A stretch of 23,445 nucleotides of DNA from CAZHLD01 sp964533185 (GTDB lineage: Bacteria; Acidobacteriota; Terriglobia; Acidiferrales; UBA7541). The translations under genes were made by a program, and so were the position numbers. The stretch lies in assembly GCA_964533185.1 (NCBI GenBank), contig CAZHLD010000049.1, positions 1 to 23,445 of the forward strand, read 5' to 3'. Position 1 is the first letter of the stretch; each line of letters starts with the position of its first letter. The notes beneath the pieces are model-generated. The model ran no database searches and was not told the DNA's origin. It saw nothing but the letters and a program-made list of their open reading frames with translations. Positions 14,192 through 22,012 of the stretch are shown here, piece by piece.

Positions 14192-16128
14192 CAGTTGGGT
14201 TTCTTTGATTCGTCCACGTCAACGTACTCGGCGTCGATCACTTCACCGGAGCCGGAGGCCGCCCCCGAAGAGGCCGCACCAGTACCGGGCTGCTCTCCGG
14301 CGGCCGTTGCGCCGGAGGGCGGAGTGGCACCAGAGCGATAGAGGGCCTCGGCGACTTTGTGAGACGCGCGCTCGAGTGCTTCAGCAGCCGACTTCATCTG
14401 CTCGAGGCCGCCCTCAGCCAGAGCTCGCTTGGCCGCCTCGAGAGCCTCTTCCGCCAACTTAGCATCGGCATCGGTGAGCTTTTCACGGTTCTCGCGAAGC
14501 ACCTTTTCGACCTGGTAGACACGGTTATCAAGCTGGTTGCGCGCTTCAATTTCTGTCAGGCGCTTGCGGTCCTCTTCGGCGTGGGACTCGGCTTCCGTGC
14601 GCATGCGCTCCGCCTCTTCCTTGCTGAGGCCGGTGGAGGCGGTGATAGTGATCTTCTGCTCCTTGTGTGTGGCCATGTCCTTGGCCGAAACGTTCAAGAT
14701 GCCGTTGGCATCGATGTCGAACGTCACTTCGATCTGCGGCAGTCCGCGAGGGGCCGGCGGGATGCCGACCAGATGGAACTTACCCAGCGTGCGGTTATCG
14801 CGGGCGAGAGGCCGCTCGCCCTGCAGGACGTGGATCTCCACCGAGGTCTGGTTGTCCGCCGCGGTAGAAAAAGTTTCCGACTTGCGGGTGGGGATCGTTG
14901 TGTTACGCGTGATGAGCGCAGTCATCACGCCGCCGAGAGTTTCGACACCGAGCGAGAGCGGGGTGACGTCGAGGAGCAGGATGTCCTTGACCTCGCCACC
15001 GAGTACACCACCCTGGATGGCTGCGCCGACGGCGACGACTTCATCCGGGTTGACGCCCTTGTGCGGCTCTTTGCCACCGAAAAGGTCTTTCACGATCTGG
15101 ACCACGCGGGGAATGCGCGTGGACCCCCCCACCAACACGACCTCGTCAATCTTGTCCGAGGTGAAGCCAGCATCGGACATGGCTTGCTTCACGGGGCCAA
15201 CGGTGCGCTGCAGGATGTCTTCCATCAGCTGTTCGAGCTTGGCACGAGGGAGCTTCAACTGCAGGTGCTTGGGCCCGGACGCATCGGCGGTGACAAAGGG
15301 CAGGTTGATCTCTGTCTCCGCCAGTTGGGAGAGCTCGCACTTGGCCTTTTCGGCGGCTTCCTTGAGTCGCTGGATGGCCATGCGGTCTTTGGAGAGGTCG
15401 ATGCCCTGGTCCTTCTTGAACTCGGCGACGATCCATTCGATGACGCGCTGGTCAATGTCGTCGCCGCCCAAGTGGGTATCGCCCGCAGTAGCCTTCACTT
15501 CGACGACGCCTTCACCCACTTCGAGAATGGAGATGTCGAAGGTGCCGCCGCCCAGGTCATAGACGGCAATCGTCTCGTCCTTTTTCTTGTCGAGGCCATA
15601 GGCCAGAGCAGCCGCGGTGGGCTCGTTGATGATGCGGAGAACTTCGAGGCCAGCGATCTCGCCCGCCTGCTTGGTGGCCTGACGCTGGCTATCGTTGAAA
15701 TAGGCGGGAACGGTGATGACGGCCTTGGTGATCTTCTCACCCAGGAAATCCTCCGCAGCAGCCTTGAGCTTTTGGAGAATCATGGCGGAGACTTCCGGCG
15801 GGCTGTAGGCCTTGCCCTGGATTTCAACCCGGGCGTCGTCGTGAGAGCCGCGAGTCACCTTGTAGGGAACGCGCTTGACCTCGTCGCTTACTTCGTCGAA
15901 GCGACGGCCCATGAAGCGCTTGATGGAATAGACGGTGTTCTCCGGGTTGGTTACCGCCTGGCGCTTGGCGACCTGGCCGACAAGTCTCTCTCCCGTCTTA
16001 GTTATAGCGACAACTGAGGGAGTGGTGCGAGCGCCTTCCTGGTTAGAAATGACGACCGGCTCGCCACCTTGCATGACGGAGACAACGGAATAGGTCGTGC
16101 CCAGGTCGATCCCGATAATCTTGCTCAT
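14191..16128 (-). CDS. dnaK: Chaperone protein DnaK (Hsp70)
   Basis: This 645-residue Hsp70 binds and releases unfolded proteins in an ATP cycle with DnaJ and, normally, GrpE. IIGIDLGTTYS (4-14) is phosphate loop 1, VYDLGGGTFDIS is loop 2 and VVLVGGSTRIP the third signature; DVTPLSLGVETLGG is the linker into the substrate-binding domain. The C terminus ends EVIDAEYVDVDE, a conserved tail. Length is standard. The frame is open to 16173, but ATG at 16128 is chosen because Hsp70 proteins begin there and AGGAG lies 8 bases upstream; the extra region overlaps the predicted promoter and leader. It is the first gene of the operon dnaK, 127-aa gene, dnaJ, hspR, and its promoter carries a HAIR-like site. 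Confidence 0.96.
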   Translation of the reverse strand: MSKIIGIDLGTTYSVVSVMQGGEPVVISNQEGARTTPSVVAITKTGERLVGQVAKRQAVTNPENTVYSIKRFMGRRFDEVSDEVKRVPYKVTRGSHDDARVEIQGKAYSPPEVSAMILQKLKAAAEDFLGEKITKAVITVPAYFNDSQRQATKQAGEIAGLEVLRIINEPTAAALAYGLDKKKDETIAVYDLGGGTFDISILEVGEGVVEVKATAGDTHLGGDDIDQRVIEWIVAEFKKDQGIDLSKDRMAIQRLKEAAEKAKCELSQLAETEINLPFVTADASGPKHLQLKLPRAKLEQLMEDILQRTVGPVKQAMSDAGFTSDKIDEVVLVGGSTRIPRVVQIVKDLFGGKEPHKGVNPDEVVAVGAAIQGGVLGGEVKDILLLDVTPLSLGVETLGGVMTALITRNTTIPTRKSETFSTAADNQTSVEIHVLQGERPLARDNRTLGKFHLVGIPPAPRGLPQIEVTFDIDANGILNVSAKDMATHKEQKITITASTGLSKEEAERMRTEAESHAEEDRKRLTEIEARNQLDNRVYQVEKVLRENREKLTDADAKLAEEALEAAKRALAEGGLEQMKSAAEALERASHKVAEALYRSGATPPSGATAAGEQPGTGAASSGAASGSGEVIDAEYVDVDESKKPN

Positions 16129-16192
16129 TGCAAAGGCTCCTAGTGAGAGATTCCGAGGCTGGGAGACCGGCAAGGGCTATCAGCCGAGAGGC

Positions 16193-16221
16193 ATTATAGA
16201 GGTTGAGTCTACCATTGTCAA
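16193..16221 (-). promoter_or_regulatory. Perfect consensus promoter of the dnaK operon
   Basis: On the minus strand TTGACA (16216-16221) and TATAAT (16193-16198) are exactly 17 bases apart, both perfect to the sigma-70 consensus. Transcription would start near 16186, giving a leader of about 58 bases before dnaK. A promoter this strong fits a gene held down by a repressor. Confidence 0.8.
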
Positions 16222-16222
16222 G
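16202..16222. promoter_or_regulatory. HAIR-like HspR operator over the dnaK promoter
   Basis: On the minus strand the site reads CTTGACA-N7-ACTCAAC, against the HspR HAIR consensus CTTGAGT-N7-ACTCAAG: 11 of 14 arm positions match and the 7-base spacing is exact. It overlaps the -35 hexamer and most of the spacer, so bound HspR would block RNA polymerase. The weak right end of the CTTGACA arm is where the -35 TTGACA needs its own bases. Confidence 0.6.
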
Positions 16223-16469
16223 AATTTGTTGTGTTTCTAATCTTATCATAATACAGCCTTTAAATAATTTTATTCAATGCCTTTATGAAACCGTCCTAGG
16301 ATCTCCTGTCTCTAGAATTGAGAGCAAGGAAAGGATGGTCTTTGTTGCGAGTACGCTGCATCCTAGATTATGCTGCTGTTGCAAACAGGAGTAGGAGTTG
16401 GCCCTGTGAGGGCAAGCCAGAACCCTCAGCGTGCGGCCCAAGATCCTTGAGAGGACAATTGGAGGTAAA
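16223..16469. other. AT-rich intergenic region between dnaK and the DsbA-like gene
   Basis: No gene is seen. Bases 16222-16290 are much more AT-rich than the rest of the window and may hold the plus-strand promoter for the DsbA-like gene, but no clear hexamer pair was found. GCCCT-GTG-AGGGC at 16401-16413 is a tight hairpin. GGAGGT stands about 5 bases before the chosen GTG start. Confidence 0.4.
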
Positions 16470-17111
16470 GTGAGAGGACTCAGTTATCTAGGCATGATGA
16501 TTTGGCTTCTGGGGCTGATGCTGAGCTGCTCAGGGGCGAGTGGGCAGGGGAAAGCGGCAGCCAAGCGGGCGGCGCCGGACCCGGCGCCAGTGAAATCGTT
16601 CGGCAGCAAGAGTGCGCCAATCACGATGGAAGTGTTCAGCGATTTTCAATGCCCGGCCTGCCGTGTGCTGTTTCTCGATACAATCCGGCCGGTGATGCAA
16701 AACTATGTCTCGGCCGGGAAGGTGTATCTTGTCCACCGGGATATGCCGCTGCCGGTGCACCCGTATTCGCGCCAGGCGGCACGCTATGCCAATGCAGCAG
16801 CCAAGCTGGGAAAACTTGAGCAGGTGGCCGAGGCGCTGTATGCGCGACAAGACCTGTGGTCGGCCAATGGGAACGTGGACGCGGTGGTGGCATTGGTGCT
16901 GACACCAGCGGAAATGGTGAAGGTACGGCAGTACGTGAGGAGCGGGCAACTCGACGCGGGAATTGACAAAGATGTGGCGCTGGCGAACAGTCACCTGGTG
17001 AAATCAACGCCCACCATCATCCTTTCGCACAAAGGGCAAGTGTTTCCGATCGTGGGCGTGGTGAGCTATCCAATCTTGAGACAATTCCTGGAAGAGCAAC
17101 TGAGGAAGTAG
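16470..17111 (+). CDS. DsbA-like thiol-disulfide oxidoreductase (exported)
   Basis: The 213-residue product has a hydrophobic N-terminal signal (about 4-20) followed by an Ala/Pro-rich linker, then a thioredoxin fold. FSDFQCPACR (56-65) carries the CxxC pair Cys61 and Cys64, and STPT (179-182) supplies the cis-Pro near the active site. This is the DsbA/DsbG-like group that makes or repairs disulfides outside the cytoplasm. A Cys20 at the signal end (LSCSG) is only a weak lipobox match, so lipoprotein anchoring is uncertain. The frame is open from a GTG at 16431, but GTG at 16470 is chosen because GGAGGT lies directly upstream and the signal peptide then starts properly. The MauE/DoxX gene follows after 2 bases, so the two are one transcript. 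Confidence 0.8.
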   Translation: MRGLSYLGMMIWLLGLMLSCSGASGQGKAAAKRAAPDPAPVKSFGSKSAPITMEVFSDFQCPACRVLFLDTIRPVMQNYVSAGKVYLVHRDMPLPVHPYSRQAARYANAAAKLGKLEQVAEALYARQDLWSANGNVDAVVALVLTPAEMVKVRQYVRSGQLDAGIDKDVALANSHLVKSTPTIILSHKGQVFPIVGVVSYPILRQFLEEQLRK

Positions 17112-17113
17112 CG

Positions 17114-17554
17114 ATGTCGCGAGCGCTCTTACTGGCGGGACGGATTGGGCTGGGCCTGGTACTGCTCTACGCGGGGTACGCCAAGCTGCAGCAGCCCTGG
17201 ATTAGTTTTGCCGCAACGATTGAGGCGTACAAAATCTTGCCGCCGGATGCGGTGATCTTCACAGCGCGCACGCTGCCGTGGTTTGAAGTCGTGCTGGGTG
17301 CGTTATTGGTGCTGGGCGTGGGGCTGCGCTGGGTGGCCGCAGTGGCCAGCGCCTTGCTGCTGATGTTTTTTGCGATTCTAGTGCGGTCCTACGCGCTGGG
17401 GATGGACGTCGACTGCGGCTGCTTCGGGCCGGGAGAAAAACTGAGCTGGAAAACACTGGTCCGCGACGGCCTGCTGGTCGGAGTTTCGGTTGCGGTGACG
17501 ATTGGCGCGTTTCTCGCCGCACGGCGACCAACGAGGGAATCCACCGCTTCGTGA
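17114..17554 (+). CDS. MauE/DoxX-family membrane protein
   Basis: This 146-residue protein has four predicted membrane segments: about 5-22, 46-68, 72-94 and 116-136. The first reads GRIGLGLVLLYAGYAKL, which is typical of DoxX/MauE proteins. VDCGCFGPGEKLSW (99-112) holds Cys101 and Cys103 in the MauE-type CGCFG motif, placed in the loop between segments 3 and 4. In methylamine utilisation MauE works with the DsbA-like MauD in maturing methylamine dehydrogenase. Here it lies 2 bases after a DsbA-like gene, so an electron-relay partnership for disulfide exchange is inferred. No other mau genes are in the window. ATG at 17114 has GAGGAAG nearby. Confidence 0.8.
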   Translation: MSRALLLAGRIGLGLVLLYAGYAKLQQPWISFAATIEAYKILPPDAVIFTARTLPWFEVVLGALLVLGVGLRWVAAVASALLLMFFAILVRSYALGMDVDCGCFGPGEKLSWKTLVRDGLLVGVSVAVTIGAFLAARRPTRESTAS

Positions 17555-17576
17555 CGAAGTCGCACGACTGCTCTCC

Positions 17577-18155
17577 ATGAAAACCCTGAATGAATACCTA
17601 AAACTGGCCGAGGAAGCACACGGACACATTTGTGCAGGTCAGGTACTCGGGGTGCGCCTGGCGATGGTGGGACTGCGGGCGGTGGGCATCGAGGACCCGA
17701 TCAAGGAGCGCAAGCGATTGGTGACTTATGTGGAGATCGACCGGTGCGTGACCGACGCCGTGGCACTGGTGGCGAACTGCCGGTTGGGGAAGCGCGCGTT
17801 GAAGTTTTACGACTGGGGCAAGGTCGCAGCGACATTCGTGGACCTGCAGACGGGCCGCGCCGTACGGGTGGTGGCCCGAGAGGATTCAAAACAGCGGGCC
17901 CGCGAAATGTTCCCCAAGCTGGGCAAGGAGCAAGGGCAACAGAAGGCATACCAGGTGATGCCGGACAATGAGCTATTCGCACTGCAAGAGGTGCGAGTGG
18001 CCGTGCCAGCAGAGGACCTGCCGGAGTACAAAGGGCCCCGTGCGGTGTGCGCGCAGTGCGGCGAAGGGATTAATTTTCGACGCGAAGTGATGAGAAGTGG
18101 ACAGACGCTGTGTCGGGCGTGTGCGGGGTCGCGCTACTACGAGCCACTGTCTTGA
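17577..18155 (+). CDS. FmdE-family protein with C-terminal zinc-ribbon
   Basis: The 192-residue product begins with the FmdE-domain signature AEEAHGHICAGQVLGVRLA (11-29), where His15, His17 and Cys19 are candidate metal ligands, with further Cys at 57 and 68. The C terminus (158-182) has CAQC and CRAC, a four-Cys zinc ribbon. FmdE was named from a gene in the formylmethanofuran dehydrogenase operon of methanogens; in other bacteria its function is not settled, and no fmd/fwd genes are seen here. ATG at 17577 is chosen because the domain starts there; no strong SD is present. It follows the MauE/DoxX gene by 22 bases, so it probably belongs to the same transcript. Role here is unknown beyond metal or thiol chemistry. 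Confidence 0.8.
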   Translation: MKTLNEYLKLAEEAHGHICAGQVLGVRLAMVGLRAVGIEDPIKERKRLVTYVEIDRCVTDAVALVANCRLGKRALKFYDWGKVAATFVDLQTGRAVRVVAREDSKQRAREMFPKLGKEQGQQKAYQVMPDNELFALQEVRVAVPAEDLPEYKGPRAVCAQCGEGINFRREVMRSGQTLCRACAGSRYYEPLS

Positions 18156-18270
18156 TCCGAAGGATGGCTCATCGAGAATTCCAAAACTCTTGCGAGAAAC
18201 TGCGTTGCGGACGTGCCGACCACTGTACTGGCTCGGGAAAGGTATCGCGTCTCTGCGCAACCGCATGATT

Positions 18271-18310
18271 CCCATCCCAGTAGGTGCACGCAAGGAGTGG
18301 GCTCACCTGC
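18271..18310 (+). other. Overlapping stem pairs upstream of the penicillin-binding protein gene
   Basis: CCCATCC (18271-18277) pairs with GGAGTGGG (18294-18301) through seven base pairs and one bulge. GTAGGTG (18280-18286) pairs with CACCTGC (18304-18310) through seven pairs including one G-T. The arms interleave, so the two helices either exclude each other or form a pseudoknot. A -10-like GATAAT at 18311-18316 follows with no clear -35. Confidence 0.3.
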
Positions 18311-18327
18311 GATAATATAGGTCCTTG

Positions 18328-20613
18328 ATGCTTCGACTTCCTAACCTTTCGCTGACAATTCGCGGGCGAAAACTGATCGGCCGTGTGGCCTTTGCGTTTT
18401 TGCTTCTGTGCTCGATCGCGCTGGGAGCGGCGGCAGGACTGCTGTTTGTGTATGCGAGCGACTTGCCAGAAATTCGCGCGCTCGAGGAGTACCGACCAAA
18501 CGTAGTGACCGAGCTGTATGCCGATGACGGGCAACTGATCGGCAGCTTTGCACTCCAGAGACGAATTCTGATCAGCTATGAACAGATCCCACCGGTACTG
18601 AAGAACGCCATCCTGGTGACCGAGGACCAACACTTTGAGGAACACTGGGGCGTGGATTTCCCGCGGGTGGCTCAGGCGGCATACCGGAACCTGGTGCAGA
18701 TGCGTAAGGCTGAGGGAGCCAGCACGCTGACGATGCAGCTGGCGGGCTCGCTGTTCCTGGACCGCACGGACCGAAGCTTCCGCCGGAAGATGCAAGAGAC
18801 AATGCTGGCGACGCAAATCGAGCGTCGCTACACCAAGCCGCAGATCCTGACGATGTACTGCAACCAGGTCTACCTGGCGCACGGAATGTACGGCGTGGAG
18901 GCGGCTTCGCAGTTCTACTTCAGCAAGCCGACCCGCCAGCTAACGCTGACCGAAGCGGCGCTGCTGGCCGGGATGATCCGCGGGCCGGGCTACTCGCCAA
19001 TCCTGCATCCGCTGCGAGCGATGGCGCGGCGGAATCTGGTGCTGGACCGGATGGCCAATGAAGGCAAGATCTCCACCCGGGAGGGGCAGGAGGCGATGCG
19101 GCAGCCGCTGGGGCTGCGGTTGCAATACCCGCGAAACGATCTGGCGGCCTACTTCCTTGAGGAGATACGCAAATACCTCGAACAGACGTACGGCACCGAA
19201 GCGGTACACGAGCGCGGACTGCGCGTCTATACGACGCTGAACGTGACCCAACAGCGCGCGGCCAATCAGGCGGTGCGAGACGGGTTGCACGCCTACGACC
19301 GGCGTCACGGCTGGCATGGGAAGCTCGCCAATGTGGTCCGCGACAAACTGGGAGAACTGGAGAAGTACGAGGACGAGGAGTGGCGGCGGGCAATCGAACC
19401 GGGAACGTACCTCACGGGTCTGGTCACAGCGGTGGACGATAGATCGGCAACAGTGAAAATCGGGCCGTACCGGGCGCTGGTCACAGGAGCCGAGATTGCC
19501 TGGACCGGGCGAAAATCACTCGTACAGCTATTGAAGGTGGGAGACCTGGCGGAGTTTCGGATCAAGAGCATCTCGGGAACGGTGGCACGGGTTGAGCTCG
19601 AGCAGAAGCCAGCGGCACAGGCGGCGCTTGTGGCAATTGAGAACGCAACCGGCGAGATCAAAGCAATGGTGGGCGGGTACAGCTTTGAGGAGTCCAAATT
19701 CAATCGGGCGACGCAAGCACTGAGACAGGTGGGCAGCTCGTTCAAGCCCTACCTGTATTCGACGGCAATGGAAAAGGGCTTTACCCCCTTTGACACAATT
19801 GTGGACGCGCCGTTCACTACAGTCAGCGGAGGTCAGGCATATTCGCCGCAGAACTACGACGAGAAATTTGAGGGCACGATCACCCTGCGGCGAGCGCTGG
19901 CGGGCTCGCGAAACGTGCCGGCGGTCAAGCTTGCGGAGAAGATCGGTATCAGCAGCGTGGTGGAGATGGGGCGGCGGTTCGGCCTGACCAGTTCACTGCC
20001 CCCTTACCTGCCGCTGGCGCTGGGGGCGGCTGAGATCACGCTGCTGGAACACACATCGTCTTTCACAGTATTCCCCAACGATGGCATACGCCTCGAGCCG
20101 CACTTCATTCGACGCGTCACGACGTATGACGGGGCAGTGCTGGAAGAAGCACGCCCGAAAGTGCATGAGGTGATCGCACCGGATGTGGCCAGGACCATGG
20201 TGGCGATGCTGGAAGAGGTTGTCCAGTACGGAACAGGGATGGCGGCGCGCGAACTGGGACGTCCGGCAGCCGGCAAGACCGGCACGACGAATGATTACAC
20301 CGATGCGTGGTTTATGGGGTACACGCCGTCCCTTACGGCGGGTGTCTGGGTGGGCTTCGACGATAACCAGCACTCGCTGGGAGTAGGAGAAACCGGTGCG
20401 AGGGCTGCGCTACCAATCTGGCTTGAGTTCATGAAGGTGGCAACGGAAGGGAGACCCGTGGAGGATTTCCCGAACGTTGTGCCGCTCTCGAAAGTTGCGC
20501 TGACTAAGAGTGTAAAGGTGGACACTCCGGACACCGCACCAACAGAGGAAGTGCCGGAGACACCACCACCCAAGGCGCCGTCCGCGACCCCTCCCAAACC
20601 GCCGGAATCGTAG
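18328..20613 (+). CDS. Class A penicillin-binding protein (PBP1A-type transglycosylase/transpeptidase)
   Basis: The 761-residue enzyme has one N-terminal membrane anchor (about 20-42). The glycosyltransferase-51 domain has EDQHFEEHWGVD with Glu100 as catalytic acid/base, GASTLTMQLAGSLF and QIERRYTKPQILTMYCNQVYLAHGMYGVEAAS. An OB-like insert (about 355-425) precedes the transpeptidase: Ser470 in SSFK (SxxK), SRN (527-529) and KTGTT (650-654). It builds and crosslinks peptidoglycan at the inner-membrane outer face. The tail (730-761) is Pro/Thr-rich. ATG at 18328 is used; a TTG one codon before is possible. No clear SD is seen. If the GATAAT at 18311 is its -10, the mRNA would be leaderless; this is uncertain. 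It converges with thiL, leaving 14 bases between stops. Confidence 0.93.
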   Translation: MLRLPNLSLTIRGRKLIGRVAFAFLLLCSIALGAAAGLLFVYASDLPEIRALEEYRPNVVTELYADDGQLIGSFALQRRILISYEQIPPVLKNAILVTEDQHFEEHWGVDFPRVAQAAYRNLVQMRKAEGASTLTMQLAGSLFLDRTDRSFRRKMQETMLATQIERRYTKPQILTMYCNQVYLAHGMYGVEAASQFYFSKPTRQLTLTEAALLAGMIRGPGYSPILHPLRAMARRNLVLDRMANEGKISTREGQEAMRQPLGLRLQYPRNDLAAYFLEEIRKYLEQTYGTEAVHERGLRVYTTLNVTQQRAANQAVRDGLHAYDRRHGWHGKLANVVRDKLGELEKYEDEEWRRAIEPGTYLTGLVTAVDDRSATVKIGPYRALVTGAEIAWTGRKSLVQLLKVGDLAEFRIKSISGTVARVELEQKPAAQAALVAIENATGEIKAMVGGYSFEESKFNRATQALRQVGSSFKPYLYSTAMEKGFTPFDTIVDAPFTTVSGGQAYSPQNYDEKFEGTITLRRALAGSRNVPAVKLAEKIGISSVVEMGRRFGLTSSLPPYLPLALGAAEITLLEHTSSFTVFPNDGIRLEPHFIRRVTTYDGAVLEEARPKVHEVIAPDVARTMVAMLEEVVQYGTGMAARELGRPAAGKTGTTNDYTDAWFMGYTPSLTAGVWVGFDDNQHSLGVGETGARAALPIWLEFMKVATEGRPVEDFPNVVPLSKVALTKSVKVDTPDTAPTEEVPETPPPKAPSATPPKPPES

Positions 20614-20627
20614 AGCGAACTGGTCAA

Positions 20628-21650
20628 TCAGCGGAAGTGGTCCCAGCCGCGAGGCGCAAGCTTTGAGGCACGCTCGTCTGAATCGATGAGGCGAACCTCG
20701 CGTCCGCGGACGAACTCTCCGACTTGTGTGAGACGCACGCCGCGGTGCGAGGAGGGAATGCGACGAGCGAGTCGAGAGGGAACGGCGAAAACGAGTTCAT
20801 AGTCCTCTCCACCGTAGAGAGCCAGTTCGAGCGATGAAAAACCTTTGCGCCGAAGTCCCGGCGCGACCTGGACGCCGGGAAGGCGGCCTGCCCACACGTG
20901 TACGCCAACACGGCTTGCCTGGCAGAGTCGGGCAAGATCGGTGGAGAAGCCATCGGAGGTATCAATCATTGCTGAAACAAGCCCCCGGCCGGCCAACCAG
21001 GCTCCCAATTCTAAACGAGGGTTAGGGAAGAGGTGCGTTCGAAGAGCCGGACTGCGGAGCAGGCTGCCAGTCGGCTTTCCATGCCGTAAGATCAATTCCA
21101 GCCCCAACTGGGCCGCGCCGAGGGTGCCGCTAACCAAAAGCAAGTCGCCGGGTCGCGCGCCGGACCGTTTGACCGCTTTCCCGGTCGGAACCTCGCCCAG
21201 CACCGCGATACTGATTGCTACGAACGGAAACTGAGCGATGTCGCCGCCTGCGAGCACCACCCGGAAATTACGCGCGGCCCGGGCCATACCTCCGAGAAAC
21301 TGATCCAGCCAGGAGCCTGTGAGCTTCTGCGGAAAAGCCAGATTCAGGAGGAAAACCCGAGGAACAGCACCCATCGCGGCAATGTCACTAAGGGTTCGAG
21401 CCAGAGCCTTGTAACCCACGGCGCGCGCGGGATGGCGTCCAGGAAGGAAGTGCACCCCCTCGAGGAACGAGTCCGAAGTGAACACCCAGTCGCTTGGGAC
21501 GCCGCGGGCCGGCCTGCCTCGAGTGAAACCGCGAAGCACGGCCGCATCGTCGCCAATGCCGAGGCGGAGAAACCCTCCAGGCCGGCTTGGGATGGCCCGA
21601 CGAATCTTCTCGATCAAGGTGGCCTCGGTGGTCATAGGGCGCAGGGCCAT
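20628..21650 (-). CDS. thiL: Thiamine-monophosphate kinase ThiL
   Basis: The 340-residue enzyme phosphorylates thiamine monophosphate with ATP to give thiamine diphosphate, the active cofactor. LGIGDDAAV (30-38), TSDSFLEGVHF (58-68), KALARTLSDIAAMGA (81-95) and GGDIAQ (135-140) are the Mg-ATP and substrate motifs of ThiL; MIDTSDGFSTDL and YGGEDYELVFAVP complete the family pattern. Length matches the usual 310-340 residues. ATG at 21650 is used; an in-frame ATG five codons later (21635) is also possible, and neither has an SD. No other thi genes are in the window. It stands alone between convergent and divergent cell-envelope genes. Confidence 0.93.
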   Translation of the reverse strand: MALRPMTTEATLIEKIRRAIPSRPGGFLRLGIGDDAAVLRGFTRGRPARGVPSDWVFTSDSFLEGVHFLPGRHPARAVGYKALARTLSDIAAMGAVPRVFLLNLAFPQKLTGSWLDQFLGGMARAARNFRVVLAGGDIAQFPFVAISIAVLGEVPTGKAVKRSGARPGDLLLVSGTLGAAQLGLELILRHGKPTGSLLRSPALRTHLFPNPRLELGAWLAGRGLVSAMIDTSDGFSTDLARLCQASRVGVHVWAGRLPGVQVAPGLRRKGFSSLELALYGGEDYELVFAVPSRLARRIPSSHRGVRLTQVGEFVRGREVRLIDSDERASKLAPRGWDHFR

Positions 21651-21800
21651 CTTTGGCCGATTGGAGGGTGGGTGTCAACGACTGAGGGCGGAATCTTGGG
21701 CCACCTGATGAGCCAAGGAGACTCCCTTCATGCGCTTGGCGATGAGAGCTCACGGGTTGGGATGGAATTGAATAGCTTGAAGCAACGTAGAAGATTCCGA

Positions 21801-21830
21801 TTGACTCGGCGAAGTGCTATCTCATAGACT
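21801..21830 (+). promoter_or_regulatory. Candidate promoter of the M23 peptidase gene
   Basis: TTGACT (21801-21806) and TAGACT (21825-21830) are 18 bases apart, 5/6 and 4/6 to consensus. Transcription would start near 21837, leaving a leader of about 175 bases before the peptidase ATG. Confidence 0.4.
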
Positions 21831-21837
21831 GCTGAGG

Positions 21838-21865
21838 GTTTCGAACCAAGACTCTCGGTTCAAAC
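21838..21865 (+). other. Hairpin at the start of the predicted peptidase leader
   Basis: GTTTCGAACC (21838-21847) pairs with GGTTCAAAC (21857-21865) in nine pairs with one bulged C and a 9-base loop. No T-run follows, so it is not a terminator. It may stabilise or regulate the long leader. Confidence 0.35.
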
Positions 21866-22012
21866 ACAAACGATGGGCGTAGGGAGGGGACGCTCCAGAG
21901 ATTGCCCTCTCTTGAACGACGTCCAACCCGAACGAAAAACCGCTCGGAAACCTGGTCAACGGGGGGAGCAGCACCTAGCCCAATCGAAAGACAAAAGCTA
22001 GCGTCCGAAGCA

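Larger units (their letters stand above)
21651..22012. other. Intergenic region between thiL and the M23 peptidase gene
   Basis: No credible gene is seen in these 362 bases. It holds the divergent start regions of thiL and the M23 peptidase. A TTGACA exists on the minus strand upstream of thiL but lacks a usable -10. On the plus strand a candidate promoter (21801-21830), a hairpin (21838-21865) and a G-run (about 21960-21967) precede the peptidase start. Confidence 0.5.

Noticed and set aside
14359..16017. A 552-codon plus-strand open frame antisense to dnaK
   Set aside because: Long antisense frames over dnaK are a known artefact of its codon bias and have misled annotators before. The sense gene is certain, and the antisense product has no domain I recognise.
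16129..16173. Fifteen-codon N-terminal extension of DnaK
   Set aside because: Hsp70 proteins start at MSKIIGIDLG, and the SD precedes that ATG; the extension lies in the leader.
21651..21700. TTGACA upstream of thiL as its promoter
   Set aside because: No -10 stands at 16-19 bases; the best candidate, AAAGAT, overlaps the start codon.
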